Shown piece by piece: positions 8,959-15,656 of a DNA stretch of 61,090 nucleotides. Made by a program: the position numbers and the translations under genes. Each line of letters opens with the position of its first letter. Position 1 is the first letter of the stretch. Source of the stretch: Rickettsiales bacterium (GTDB lineage Bacteria; Pseudomonadota; Alphaproteobacteria; Rickettsiales; UBA1997); assembly GCA_020054695.1 (NCBI GenBank), contig JAHXBT010000016.1, positions 3,065 to 64,154 of the forward strand, given 5' to 3'. A model generated the notes under the pieces. The model was given only the letters and a program-made list of their open reading frames with translations. It had not been told where the DNA came from and did no database searches.

Positions 8959-8976
8959 ATACCCCCTTATAGTATA
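8959..8976 (-). promoter_or_regulatory. CsoR/RcnR-like operator overlapping the -10 box
   Basis: Read on the minus strand, TATACTATAAGGGGGTAT overlaps the -10 element and the start region. A short G-tract flanked by AT-rich TATACTATA and TAT is the shape of operators of the CsoR/RcnR/FrmR (DUF156) family of metal-sensing repressors. The position would block RNA polymerase. No regulator gene of this family is in the window, so the assignment rests on resemblance and on the metal-related genes downstream. Confidence 0.4.
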
Positions 8977-8999
8977 ATCTATAAAATAACTAAAGGCAA
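8971..8999 (-). promoter_or_regulatory. Sigma70-type promoter of the metal operon
   Basis: On the minus strand a -35 element TTGCCT (8999-8994) is followed after exactly 17 bases by a -10 element TATACT (8976-8971). This places transcription start near 8964, about 27 bases before the ATG at 8937. Spacing and elements are close to the sigma70 consensus. It is one of the best-defined promoters in the window. Confidence 0.6.
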
Positions 9000-9030
9000 T
9001 CATCTGATTAGCAAAAATTAGATCATAGGT

Positions 9031-9066
9031 AATTTTAAACAAAACCTTAAGGTTTTATTTAAAATT
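9031..9066. repeat. 36-bp near-perfect palindrome
   Basis: AATTTTAAACAAAACCTT pairs with AAGGTTTTATTTAAAATT with a single mismatch and no loop, centred on CCTTAAGG. It lies just after the stop of the YwqK-like pseudogene on the minus strand and upstream of the metal operon promoter. It may be an old terminator, a protein-binding palindrome or a small palindromic repeat. No second full copy was recognised. Confidence 0.55.
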
Positions 9067-9230
9067 ACTTTTTGTAATTTTTATTAGACCTCAATTTTCT
9101 ATTTGGATAATAAGCTTTTAAATTGCCATTAATTTTATTATCCTTAAAATTAGTTTTCTCTAAAATAGAAAAATCCTTTTAATTTACCACTCTCATAAAA
9201 AATTTTAAATAATCCGTTCAAATTCTTCAT
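9065..9230 (-). pseudogene. YwqK/MORN-repeat protein remnant
   Basis: From an ATG at 9230 the minus strand reads MKNLNGLFKIFYESGKLKG and FFYFREN. After a shift of frame it reads TNFKDNKINGNLKAYY and PNRKLRSNKNYKK to a TAA at 9065. The spacing of G-x(4-6)-YY-x-NGK-L repeats is that of YwqK-type (MORN-like) proteins, often annotated as antitoxin components. At least one frameshift and a stop make it non-functional as it stands, and only two repeat units remain. Confidence 0.5.
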
Positions 9231-9385
9231 CTTCTCTTTATGTGCAAATAAATCAAAATGAATTTGCAGTAATTCGTCCCTTTAGATCAGAAACTAAAGA
9301 TAAATCAATCAAAAGGCATATGAAAGAAAATCCAGAAAATAGAAATGCTAAAATTAAAATAATTGACGCTTCTGTTTGGTGGTAA

Positions 9386-9607
9386 TTAAAGGGATTGAAA
9401 TAAATCTGATGTTGAAATATTAAGTGCTAAAGAAATTTTCTTAATATTTACTGTGGTCAAATTCTTTGCTCCCCATTCACTACAAACCATATAAGTTCTA
9501 TGGAAACCGCATTTATAAGCAAATAATTCTTGAGAGAATCCAGCTTGCTTTCTTAAATTACCAACCCTAGAACCAAATTTTTTCTGAATTAAATTACTAT
9601 CTATCAT
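9386..9607 (-). CDS. Small XRE-family helix-turn-helix regulator
   Basis: A 73-residue single-domain protein whose whole length is a Cro/C1-type helix-turn-helix: FGSRVGNLRKQAGFSQELFA (helices 1-2), YKCGFHRTYM (recognition helix), then VNIKKISLALNIS and DLFQSL closing the fold. The start at ATG 9607 is chosen because family members begin a few residues before the FGSRV-like segment; a longer frame opens at 9637. The size resembles controller (C) proteins of restriction-modification systems and regulators of mobile elements, but no methylase, endonuclease or phage gene is intact nearby. The turn after the recognition helix (MVCSEWGAKN in place of the usual GxIERGxRN) is unusual and may show drift. 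It may be a relic of a lost island. Confidence 0.6.
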   Translation of the reverse strand: MIDSNLIQKKFGSRVGNLRKQAGFSQELFAYKCGFHRTYMVCSEWGAKNLTTVNIKKISLALNISTSDLFQSL

Positions 9608-9899
9608 AAAATAATAGAAGCAAAATACACTCTGCACTCTATAAATATTATTTTCTTGTTTTAGATTTATAAAGTTTTATCTACAATATAAATTTCATCT
9701 TTTTAAGATTATGATAGAGTGCAATTCTAGTGATATTGAAGACCAGAATGAACAAAAAGAAGTAATAAAACTCTGCGATAATATAAACTTTTACGATAAT
9801 AAGTGCTAGATGATTGATGTTTTTTTATTTCAGAAGTGTCCCCAGAGTATCCCCGAAAATATTTAGAAAAGTAAAAAATGATTAAGACCTTATTGAAAT

Positions 9900-9976
9900 T
9901 GGTTGCGGGGGTAGGATTTGAACCTACGGCCTTCAGGTTATGAGCCTGACGAGCTACCAAACTGCTCCACCCCGCG
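9900..9976 (-). tRNA. Initiator tRNA-Met (CAU)
   Basis: A 77-base cloverleaf on the minus strand. The 5' end is CGCGGGG and the 3' side CCCCGCA, leaving the C1:A72 mismatch that marks bacterial initiator tRNA. The anticodon arm is CAGGCTCATAACCTG with anticodon CAU. The T arm has GTTCAAATC, and CCA is encoded (ending at 9900). This tRNA carries formyl-methionine to start codons. A frame drawn across it is spurious. Confidence 0.96.
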
Positions 9977-10035
9977 CCAATGAACTAATGTTACAATCTT
10001 TAACTTAGTTAATAAAAAAATATGGATAGAAAAAA

Positions 10036-10422
10036 TTATTGAGGAGGAGTAATGCATCTTGGCTGATTATCACCTACTCCACAAGCCTCACATGTCACAT
10101 TAGCAGAGCTAACACAGCAAATGCTTTCAGGGTTACTTCCATCACAACAGTTTCCACTATATAAAAAGTCAATAATAACATTGTCACTTTCACTTAGATT
10201 TGAACATGCGGAAATAATATCTTCCACACTAACCTCAAAAGCTTTTGCTTCAAAATACTCTTGACTTTCCAACTGAGCCTGCAAAGCCTGTTGCATCTTT
10301 ATGTCATTTGATTTATCCAAAAGCAATCTACCAGACGAAACTGCAGCAATAAAAATTGCAACTATAAACAGTACAACTGATATCTCTATTAAAGAGAAAG
10401 CTTTCTTTTGTTTAATACTCAT
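10036..10422 (-). CDS. Type IV prepilin-like protein with Cys-rich tail
   Basis: A 128-residue protein starting MSIKQKKAFSLIEISVVLF: a short basic leader, an Ala-Phe prepilin cleavage site (Ala8/Phe9; Ala replaces the usual Gly), Glu at +5 of the mature protein (E13) and a 20-residue hydrophobic helix. This is the class III signal cut and methylated by prepilin peptidase (PilD). The short mature part ends in a cysteine-rich region with eight Cys (NCCDG, ICCVSS, TCEAC, RC), which suggests disulfides in the periplasm. Without neighbouring pil or gsp genes it could be a minor pilin of type IV pili or a type II secretion pseudopilin. It stands alone just upstream of tRNA-fMet on the same strand. 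Confidence 0.65.
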   Translation of the reverse strand: MSIKQKKAFSLIEISVVLFIVAIFIAAVSSGRLLLDKSNDIKMQQALQAQLESQEYFEAKAFEVSVEDIISACSNLSESDNVIIDFLYSGNCCDGSNPESICCVSSANVTCEACGVGDNQPRCITPPQ

Positions 10423-10585
10423 ATCAATTAAATTAATTTAGACACGTCCACAATTTATTTATAAATTAAACAGTAAATATATACAAATCAAGTAAATTCT
10501 TATTAATTATAATGAAAAATAAAATTAATAAAGTAATTTTTCTTAGTAAAGATGTTCGGATTAAAAAATTTGATTAGAGCTATAA

Positions 10586-11308
10586 TTAAAAATCTATTTT
10601 AATACAATTAAAATCTAGGACGCCCCCTGAATCCAGCGTTGTTAAACTATCCATAACTTCTAGTAACTTTTGAACAGAATATCTTGCCGTAAATAACTTT
10701 TCTTTACTAACGGCATTTTGAAATGGCTTTGACAATTTGCTATCAACAGTTCCAGGATGTAAAGCAACTATAATTGCCTTTTTGTTAGACCTACCTATTT
10801 CTATGGATGCGTTTTTTAAGATCATATTAAGAGCCGACTTAGACGCTCTATAAGAATACCACCCACCTAGTTTATTATCCTGAATACTACCTACTCTAGC
10901 ACCCAGGGCAGCAAAAATTGACTTTGAATTCTTATTTAATTTTGGCAAGAAATGCTTGGCTATGATAGCTGGAGCTATGGTATTAATACTAAATAATTGA
11001 TGAAACTTTTCTTTTGACAAATCTCTCAAAGACTTTTCTGGATTAATATTTTGGTCATGAAGCATTCCTGTTGCAACTATAACCATATCAATATCCTTAC
11101 TTACTTTATCAGAGGCTGATTTGATTGACTCCTCATCTTCTATATCAATAAAATAGGACTCAACTTTTTTATGACTAAAATCTGTTTTTGAACGACTAAA
11201 TGCAAATATAGATCTTACTTCTTCATCTTTAGATAATTGCTTAACAAATTCACTTCCTAAGCTTCCACTGGCACCTATAACAACAATATTTAAATCTTTA
11301 TTTTGCAT
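10586..11308 (-). CDS. Short-chain dehydrogenase/reductase (SDR)
   Basis: A 240-residue Rossmann-fold oxidoreductase. The dinucleotide site is IGASGSLGSEF (residues 11-21), an acidic IDIED follows strand 3 (near 55), the NAG-like region is ATGML (79-83), and the catalytic Tyr153-x3-Lys157 is in YSYRASK with an upstream Ser near 141. This is the layout of classical SDRs of the C-factor (CsgA)-like group. The substrate cannot be told from the sequence and no pathway neighbours are present. It seems to be transcribed alone on the minus strand, with long spacers on both sides. Confidence 0.8.
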   Translation of the reverse strand: MQNKDLNIVVIGASGSLGSEFVKQLSKDEEVRSIFAFSRSKTDFSHKKVESYFIDIEDEESIKSASDKVSKDIDMVIVATGMLHDQNINPEKSLRDLSKEKFHQLFSINTIAPAIIAKHFLPKLNKNSKSIFAALGARVGSIQDNKLGGWYSYRASKSALNMILKNASIEIGRSNKKAIIVALHPGTVDSKLSKPFQNAVSKEKLFTARYSVQKLLEVMDSLTTLDSGGVLDFNCIKIDF

Positions 11309-11673
11309 TTTTGAATAGAAAAAGCATTACTTATAAGGCGTAATTGATATAATATTAAGAATATTATAATTTAAAAAGAAAGCCAAACGGTATTAAACAA
11401 AAACTGCCTTAAATGTTTTTGCAAACTATTTCTGACTGCTCGGATAAAGCAGTAAAAATTGATATAAAAACCCCGCTCATTCTTTATTTAAGTATTTAGC
11501 AAGAACAATATTTGTAAAAAAACTAAATTGCTAGTAATTTTGTCAATATTGCGATACTTTCCACCTATAATATTATTATATTTTATGATACCACTCGCTT
11601 ATCGTTAAAAGATAAATTTTAAGTAACAATGACTTACTTTTGTATCAATAATTTCTAAAAAACATTTGTAAGA
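11309..11673. other. Spacer without recognised features
   Basis: 365 AT-rich bases between the photolyase-like pair and the SDR gene, both on the minus strand. Short frames of fewer than 30 codons occur on both strands, but none resembles a known protein. Confidence 0.5.
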
Positions 11674-12063
11674 TTAATGTTCAAAACCGATGTCATTTTT
11701 AATTAAATTCCAAAATTTGAAGAAGCTACTAGACTTTACATCACTAAACATAACAGCACTACTTTGGAAGATTTTAACGTCATGCCTCTGCTTTAATTCA
11801 TTAGCAGTTTTCAATATCTTTGCATCAGAACAATTCGGAACAATTATTCTATCAAAATCTTCCTCTATCATTGTTTTTTCTATTATTTTACAATAGTCTC
11901 CTTTAAAAATTCTTACTTTTCTTTGGCACAAATATTTGTAAACTATCTTTAATCTTTGTGGGGAGATTAGGTTTACATAATCCTCTGAAAATATAAAAAT
12001 TTTTTCTGAATTTTTATAATCAAAATTTAAATTATAATCGTTTAGCCAGAGTAGATTTTTCAT
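11674..12063 (-). CDS. Photolyase/cryptochrome N-terminal alpha/beta domain-like protein
   Basis: 129 residues forming an alternating alpha/beta pattern: a first strand NLLWLNDYNLNFD resembles the opening of photolyases (LVWFRNDLRL), a second strand IFIFSEDYV, then LISPQRLKIVYKYLCQRKVRIFKGD, the segment that in photolyases precedes the antenna-cofactor pocket. Later strands are DRIIVP and VKIFQSS. It lacks the FAD domain, which is encoded by the gene immediately upstream. The ATG overlaps that gene's stop as ATGA, so the two proteins are probably made together and may assemble into one enzyme. The domain call is by pattern only; an unrelated Rossmann-like protein is possible. Confidence 0.55.
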   Translation of the reverse strand: MKNLLWLNDYNLNFDYKNSEKIFIFSEDYVNLISPQRLKIVYKYLCQRKVRIFKGDYCKIIEKTMIEEDFDRIIVPNCSDAKILKTANELKQRHDVKIFQSSAVMFSDVKSSSFFKFWNLIKNDIGFEH

Positions 12064-12839
12064 AGGTTAGGAAATAGTTTGTTATTTAGCTCTTCATAAG
12101 AAAAACATAAATCAGGATTTTCTTCATCTTTAATTTCCAACTCATTAGAGAAATATTTCTTAATATTTTCCAAATTAAAAATATAAGGTTTTGAAGAAAA
12201 TGTACTTGCAATCCACTGAAAAGAGAGATTGTTAGAGGGTAAATCAGCATCAATTAAATTTTGTAAAAACCACATTGCTCCAGCTTGCCATTTAATTTTA
12301 CGAAAATGAATTATATATGATGCTAAATACATTCGCGAGTGATTGTGTAAATATCCGGTTTTGGTTAATTGTTTGATAAAATAATTAATTACGTGATTTT
12401 CAGTAGTAGCGGCTTTAATATCTTCTGGTAATTTATTATGGTATTGATCGTGACTAAACCCAGTCTTATAATCTTCAATATTAACCCAAAGAGAATTATT
12501 ATTATTGAAAAAATAAGATTGCCAAAAATAGCGCCAATAAAGCTCTTGAAGAAATTTTTCACATCTTTTAAAGCCAAATTTCTTTATTACAAAATCAGAA
12601 ATTTCTTTTGTTGAAACTAACCCGTGACGAATTAGATGTGAAAAGTTACTGATTTGTCCATTGCTATAATTACGAGTTTTAGCATATTTAATTGGATCAA
12701 ATTGGTCTAATCTTTTTTTAAAAGAATCTATTTCTAGATTAAAATTTTGCGAAACCTCTTCTAGGTTTATATTAAACTCTAGATCAAGATATCTATCTAA
12801 ATCTTTCTGGTTTTGAAAATTATTTTTTAACTCTTTCAT
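12060..12839 (-). CDS. Photolyase/cryptochrome FAD-binding domain protein
   Basis: 259 residues corresponding to the helical FAD-binding half of DNA photolyases and cryptochromes, without the N-terminal antenna domain. Diagnostic stretches in order: YAKTRNYSNGQISNFSHLIR-HG (about 53-75), FLQELYWRYFWQ (near 97), TKTGYLHNHSRMYLASYI (near 160, contacting FAD), then WQAGAMWFLQNLIDADLPSNN and FQWIAST (near 190-215). These are the FAD_binding_7 hallmarks. The ending YIFNLENIKKYF matches a subgroup of stand-alone FAD-domain proteins seen in other alphaproteobacteria. The predicted role is light-driven repair of pyrimidine dimers or a light or redox function. The missing half is probably supplied by the overlapping downstream gene. 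Confidence 0.8.
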   Translation of the reverse strand: MKELKNNFQNQKDLDRYLDLEFNINLEEVSQNFNLEIDSFKKRLDQFDPIKYAKTRNYSNGQISNFSHLIRHGLVSTKEISDFVIKKFGFKRCEKFLQELYWRYFWQSYFFNNNNSLWVNIEDYKTGFSHDQYHNKLPEDIKAATTENHVINYFIKQLTKTGYLHNHSRMYLASYIIHFRKIKWQAGAMWFLQNLIDADLPSNNLSFQWIASTFSSKPYIFNLENIKKYFSNELEIKDEENPDLCFSYEELNNKLFPNL

Positions 12840-13523
12840 ATGAGTGGGGGAAATTGAAATTCTTAATTTTTAATTCCTGACTCTTGCTCAAACCACTATG
12901 TCGAAGCTGATACAGTTTATATTTATTAATATTAATTAAAGCTCTTATAAAATAAGATAGAAAGAAAAATAATCAAATCCAAACAGGTTTATCAAAATTA
13001 GCAAAACAGCTGAGTGGTGTATTAGATTAATGTAATCATATTGATATAGGAAACACTTTTTATCGTTATAAAGATTTAAATTTAATCAGTAGAAAAGTAT
13101 ATCTCAAACCAAAAATAAAGTTCTTGTAAATGTTAAAAAAACAGCTGTTTATGTTGATATTAACTTCCACACATATTATCAATTAAGTGATTTTAATTGG
13201 ATTTAAAAAGAAGAGTGTTTTTATCAATCACAACATAAATAAAACATGTTATCCTTACAATTAATAGAATTTCTAACAAAATTACTATGACGGATATGGT
13301 AAGTGGCAGGTCTTACATTTTAGTTGATTTTTAAGTTGTCTTCCGAGAACTTGCTCAAAAAAAGAAGAGCACTACCTTAAATTTAAAAAACTGCTAATTT
13401 TGGATTTGGAGAAGAAAATATTGCAATTGTTATAGATTGAATTAATTGCAATTTTTACTTAAACATAAACAATATAGAAATATCTTTTTTTAAAATTAAA
13501 TTTAGCATTCTTAATAGTTATAC
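12840..13523. other. Spacer with decayed IS481 copy
   Basis: 684 bases between the photolyase-like pair (minus) and tadA (plus). The left half holds the second IS481 remnant, listed separately; bases 13200-13520 hold nothing I recognise. The tadA promoter must lie at the right end. Confidence 0.5.
12948..13200 (+). mobile_element. IS481-family transposase remnant, copy 2
   Basis: A plus-strand fragment reading SKLAKQLSGVLD, then after stops GNTFYRYKDLNLI and SRKVYLKPKIKF. It aligns with copy 1 at 7060-7420: the leading 70 bases (ATAAAATAA.AT.GAAAGAAAA.. through CAAACAGCT) are about 80% identical by eye, and both hold the TACTTTTTATCG-type FYRY block. Copy 2 lacks about 27 bases present in copy 1 and has more stops. 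Two independently decaying copies show that this element once transposed within the genome. Confidence 0.65.
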
Positions 13524-13976
13524 ATGAGTTATTATAAATCATTTATGGATTTGGCATTAATTGAAGCACAAAATGCCTTAAAAAATAATGAGGTGCCTGT
13601 AGGGGCGGTCATAGTAAAAAATAATAAAATTATTACCTCATCTCATAATCAAAATTTAAAACTTTTAGATCCCACCGCCCATGCTGAAATAATAGCAATC
13701 AGAAATGCTTGCAAATTATTAAATAGTCAAAGATTGCCTGGATGCGACCTATACGTCACTTTAGAACCATGCTCCATGTGTGCAAGCGCTATTGCAGCAG
13801 CTAGAATTAATAATTTATATTATATATTGCCAGATGAAAAATATGGAGGAGTTGAAAATGGTGCTAAAATTTTTACACAAAAAAACTGTCATCACAAAAT
13901 TAATATTTATAACAATATAGGTAATCCAGATAAATATAAACTATTACTACAAAGTTTTTTTCGGGATAAAAGATAA
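13524..13976 (+). CDS. tadA: tRNA-specific adenosine deaminase
   Basis: A 150-residue zinc-dependent deaminase. The N-terminal part contains NEVPVGAVIV, and the zinc site is complete: H53-A54-E55 (TAHAE) with the proton-shuttling Glu, and P-C83-S-M-C86 in LEPCSMCASAI. This is the TadA layout. The enzyme converts A34 to inosine in tRNA-Arg(ACG), letting one tRNA read three CGN codons, and is usually essential. The C-terminal section (ILPDEKYGGVENGAKIF) also fits TadA better than guanine or cytosine deaminases. It stands alone on the plus strand with a long spacer on each side. Confidence 0.92.
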   Translation: MSYYKSFMDLALIEAQNALKNNEVPVGAVIVKNNKIITSSHNQNLKLLDPTAHAEIIAIRNACKLLNSQRLPGCDLYVTLEPCSMCASAIAAARINNLYYILPDEKYGGVENGAKIFTQKNCHHKINIYNNIGNPDKYKLLLQSFFRDKR

Positions 13977-14546
13977 AAATATAATATAATTTATTTAAAA
14001 ATACTGCTTATGCAGCTGAAGCTATTATATTGCACTTTAAAATATAATTCTTCTTTTAAAATTATAGTAGCGATGCTTACTCTTAACATTTTTATTCTAT
14101 CTAAATTAAAGTTGTATTTATTTTATAATTTTATTATCCGTTTTTAGATCTATTAATTTTAATAGTTGAATTAATTAATTCTTCCTTGAAAAATATCATT
14201 AATTTTTGTACTCAAGAAAAGTATGGCTAACAAAAGAGATTTAAGACTTAGAATCTGCTACGGTATTTGTTATTTTTATATTTCATGTTTTGATGGTGTT
14301 TTTCATCACATCATGTCCCAACCTAAATTTTAACTACCTTGTCATAGGGTTATTTATTTTGAAATAAAGGCGTAAAAAGATGAATATAATTCTTTTGCAA
14401 TTTTTATTACAAACTAAGAACACCCGCCACCTTCTTCTGTGGCTTTTAAGGAAATCTTAAATTTTAGGATTCTTTTGGTGCCGCCCTTTGGCCTGCACTT
14501 TTAACCATTACTAGAATATTCTTTAGGGCAACTATTCCTTGCTCAT
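13977..14546. other. Convergent spacer with unidentified coding-like scrap
   Basis: 570 bases between tadA (plus) and the metallo-hydrolase gene (minus). Directly downstream of the hydrolase on the minus strand (about 14410-14545), frames with clearly higher G+C read GIVALKNILVMVKSAG and, in another frame, KISLKATEEGGGCS before a stop. These look like pieces of a former small gene, but I cannot name it. The rest is featureless AT-rich DNA. Confidence 0.4.
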
Positions 14547-15347
14547 TCACCTGAATTCACTTAATTTACCACCAGCAAAAATATTTTCTTCTAAGGCAAA
14601 ATTAATTAACTCTGGCTCTGACAATTCCTGATCTCTATTTTTTCTCTTAGTAATAAATTCTTCCTTATTTTGAATTTTAGCAAAAATATTGTTGTGCTTT
14701 TGTTGTAAGATGGTTGATAAATATTGTTCTTTTTCTCCTGATCTTGGATAATCATGAGCTGTTAGAATTTTATAATGATTGGGGTAAGAAAAAATCTTTT
14801 GGATAGAATCAAACAACTCTTCCGCACTACCACCAGGAAAATCAGATCTTCCAACACCAAAATTTGGCATAAATAATAAATCACCAACAAAAATATGATC
14901 ATTAATTACAAAAGAAGAGCAAGAAGATGTGTGACCGGGGGTATCAAGGAATTTTACTTTTAAGTTACCAATCAAAAATACTTCCCCACTAGAAAATAAA
15001 TAATCAAAATTCGAAATATCAGCTTTAAGATCAAATTTTTTAGCCCAAAAATTGGCAACCTCCTTAATTTTATTGCTAATGGCAATTTTACCCCCTAATT
15101 TTTCCTTTAAATAAAGTGCAGCAGAAATATGATCGGCGTGAATATGGCTTTCTAAAATCCACTCCAAAGAAAACTGCTCATCAGTAATAAATTTTATGAT
15201 CTTGTCAGCAGATTTGCTTGAAAATTTAGTAGATTTTAGATCAAAATCTAAAACAGGATCTAAAATAGCGCATTTTTTGCTATTTTCATCAAAAATTACA
15301 TAACTAAATGTAAATGTTATAGGATCAAAAAAAGATTTGTAATTCAT
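14547..15347 (-). CDS. MBL-fold hydrolase, ETHE1/Blh-like persulfide dioxygenase family
   Basis: A 266-residue metallo-beta-lactamase-fold protein. Metal ligands are visible in SHIHADHISAA (H-x-H-x-D-H), TPGHTSSCSSF, the bridging Asp in GDLLFMPNFG and the final His in TAHDYPRSG. The stretch MPNFGVGRSDFPGGSAEELFDSI is the hallmark of the ETHE1/Blh group (MP-x-x-G-x-x-R-x-DFPGG), whose studied members oxidise glutathione persulfide or handle sulfide-derived persulfides with one iron. It has no rhodanese domain. The gene is alone on the minus strand. A role in sulfur detoxification is inferred from the family. Confidence 0.85.
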   Translation of the reverse strand: MNYKSFFDPITFTFSYVIFDENSKKCAILDPVLDFDLKSTKFSSKSADKIIKFITDEQFSLEWILESHIHADHISAALYLKEKLGGKIAISNKIKEVANFWAKKFDLKADISNFDYLFSSGEVFLIGNLKVKFLDTPGHTSSCSSFVINDHIFVGDLLFMPNFGVGRSDFPGGSAEELFDSIQKIFSYPNHYKILTAHDYPRSGEKEQYLSTILQQKHNNIFAKIQNKEEFITKRKNRDQELSEPELINFALEENIFAGGKLSEFR

Positions 15348-15656
15348 AATTAGTAGATTTATTTTTTGATCTTAGTTTATAGATAATTAATTAAAACGCA
15401 GCAAAACTGCTATGTAACTAGAACTAGGAAATCAAAAAAAATGTTCTATTTTTAAGGGAAGTTTCACAACGAATTTAATTAAAACAACTCTCCTTATTAA
15501 TAGAGGTAAAAAATAATCAAGACGCTTTTTTCTTCAAAGTGGCAAAACCTCTTTGTTTGAGGCTACAAATAACCATCATTTTATATTAATAATCATAAAA
15601 AATGAACAATATAGCTTTATTTATAATTTTTTTGTAATTTCTGATATTATATCCAA
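15348..15656. other. Spacer without recognised features
   Basis: 309 AT-rich bases between pdhC and the metallo-hydrolase gene, both on the minus strand. No coding frame, clear terminator or known RNA was seen. It must contain the promoter of the hydrolase gene near its right-hand end on the minus strand. Confidence 0.4.

Noticed and set aside
9727-9960. Minus-strand frame of 77 codons
   Set aside because: It reads through tRNA-fMet; the protein has no sensible composition or start context.
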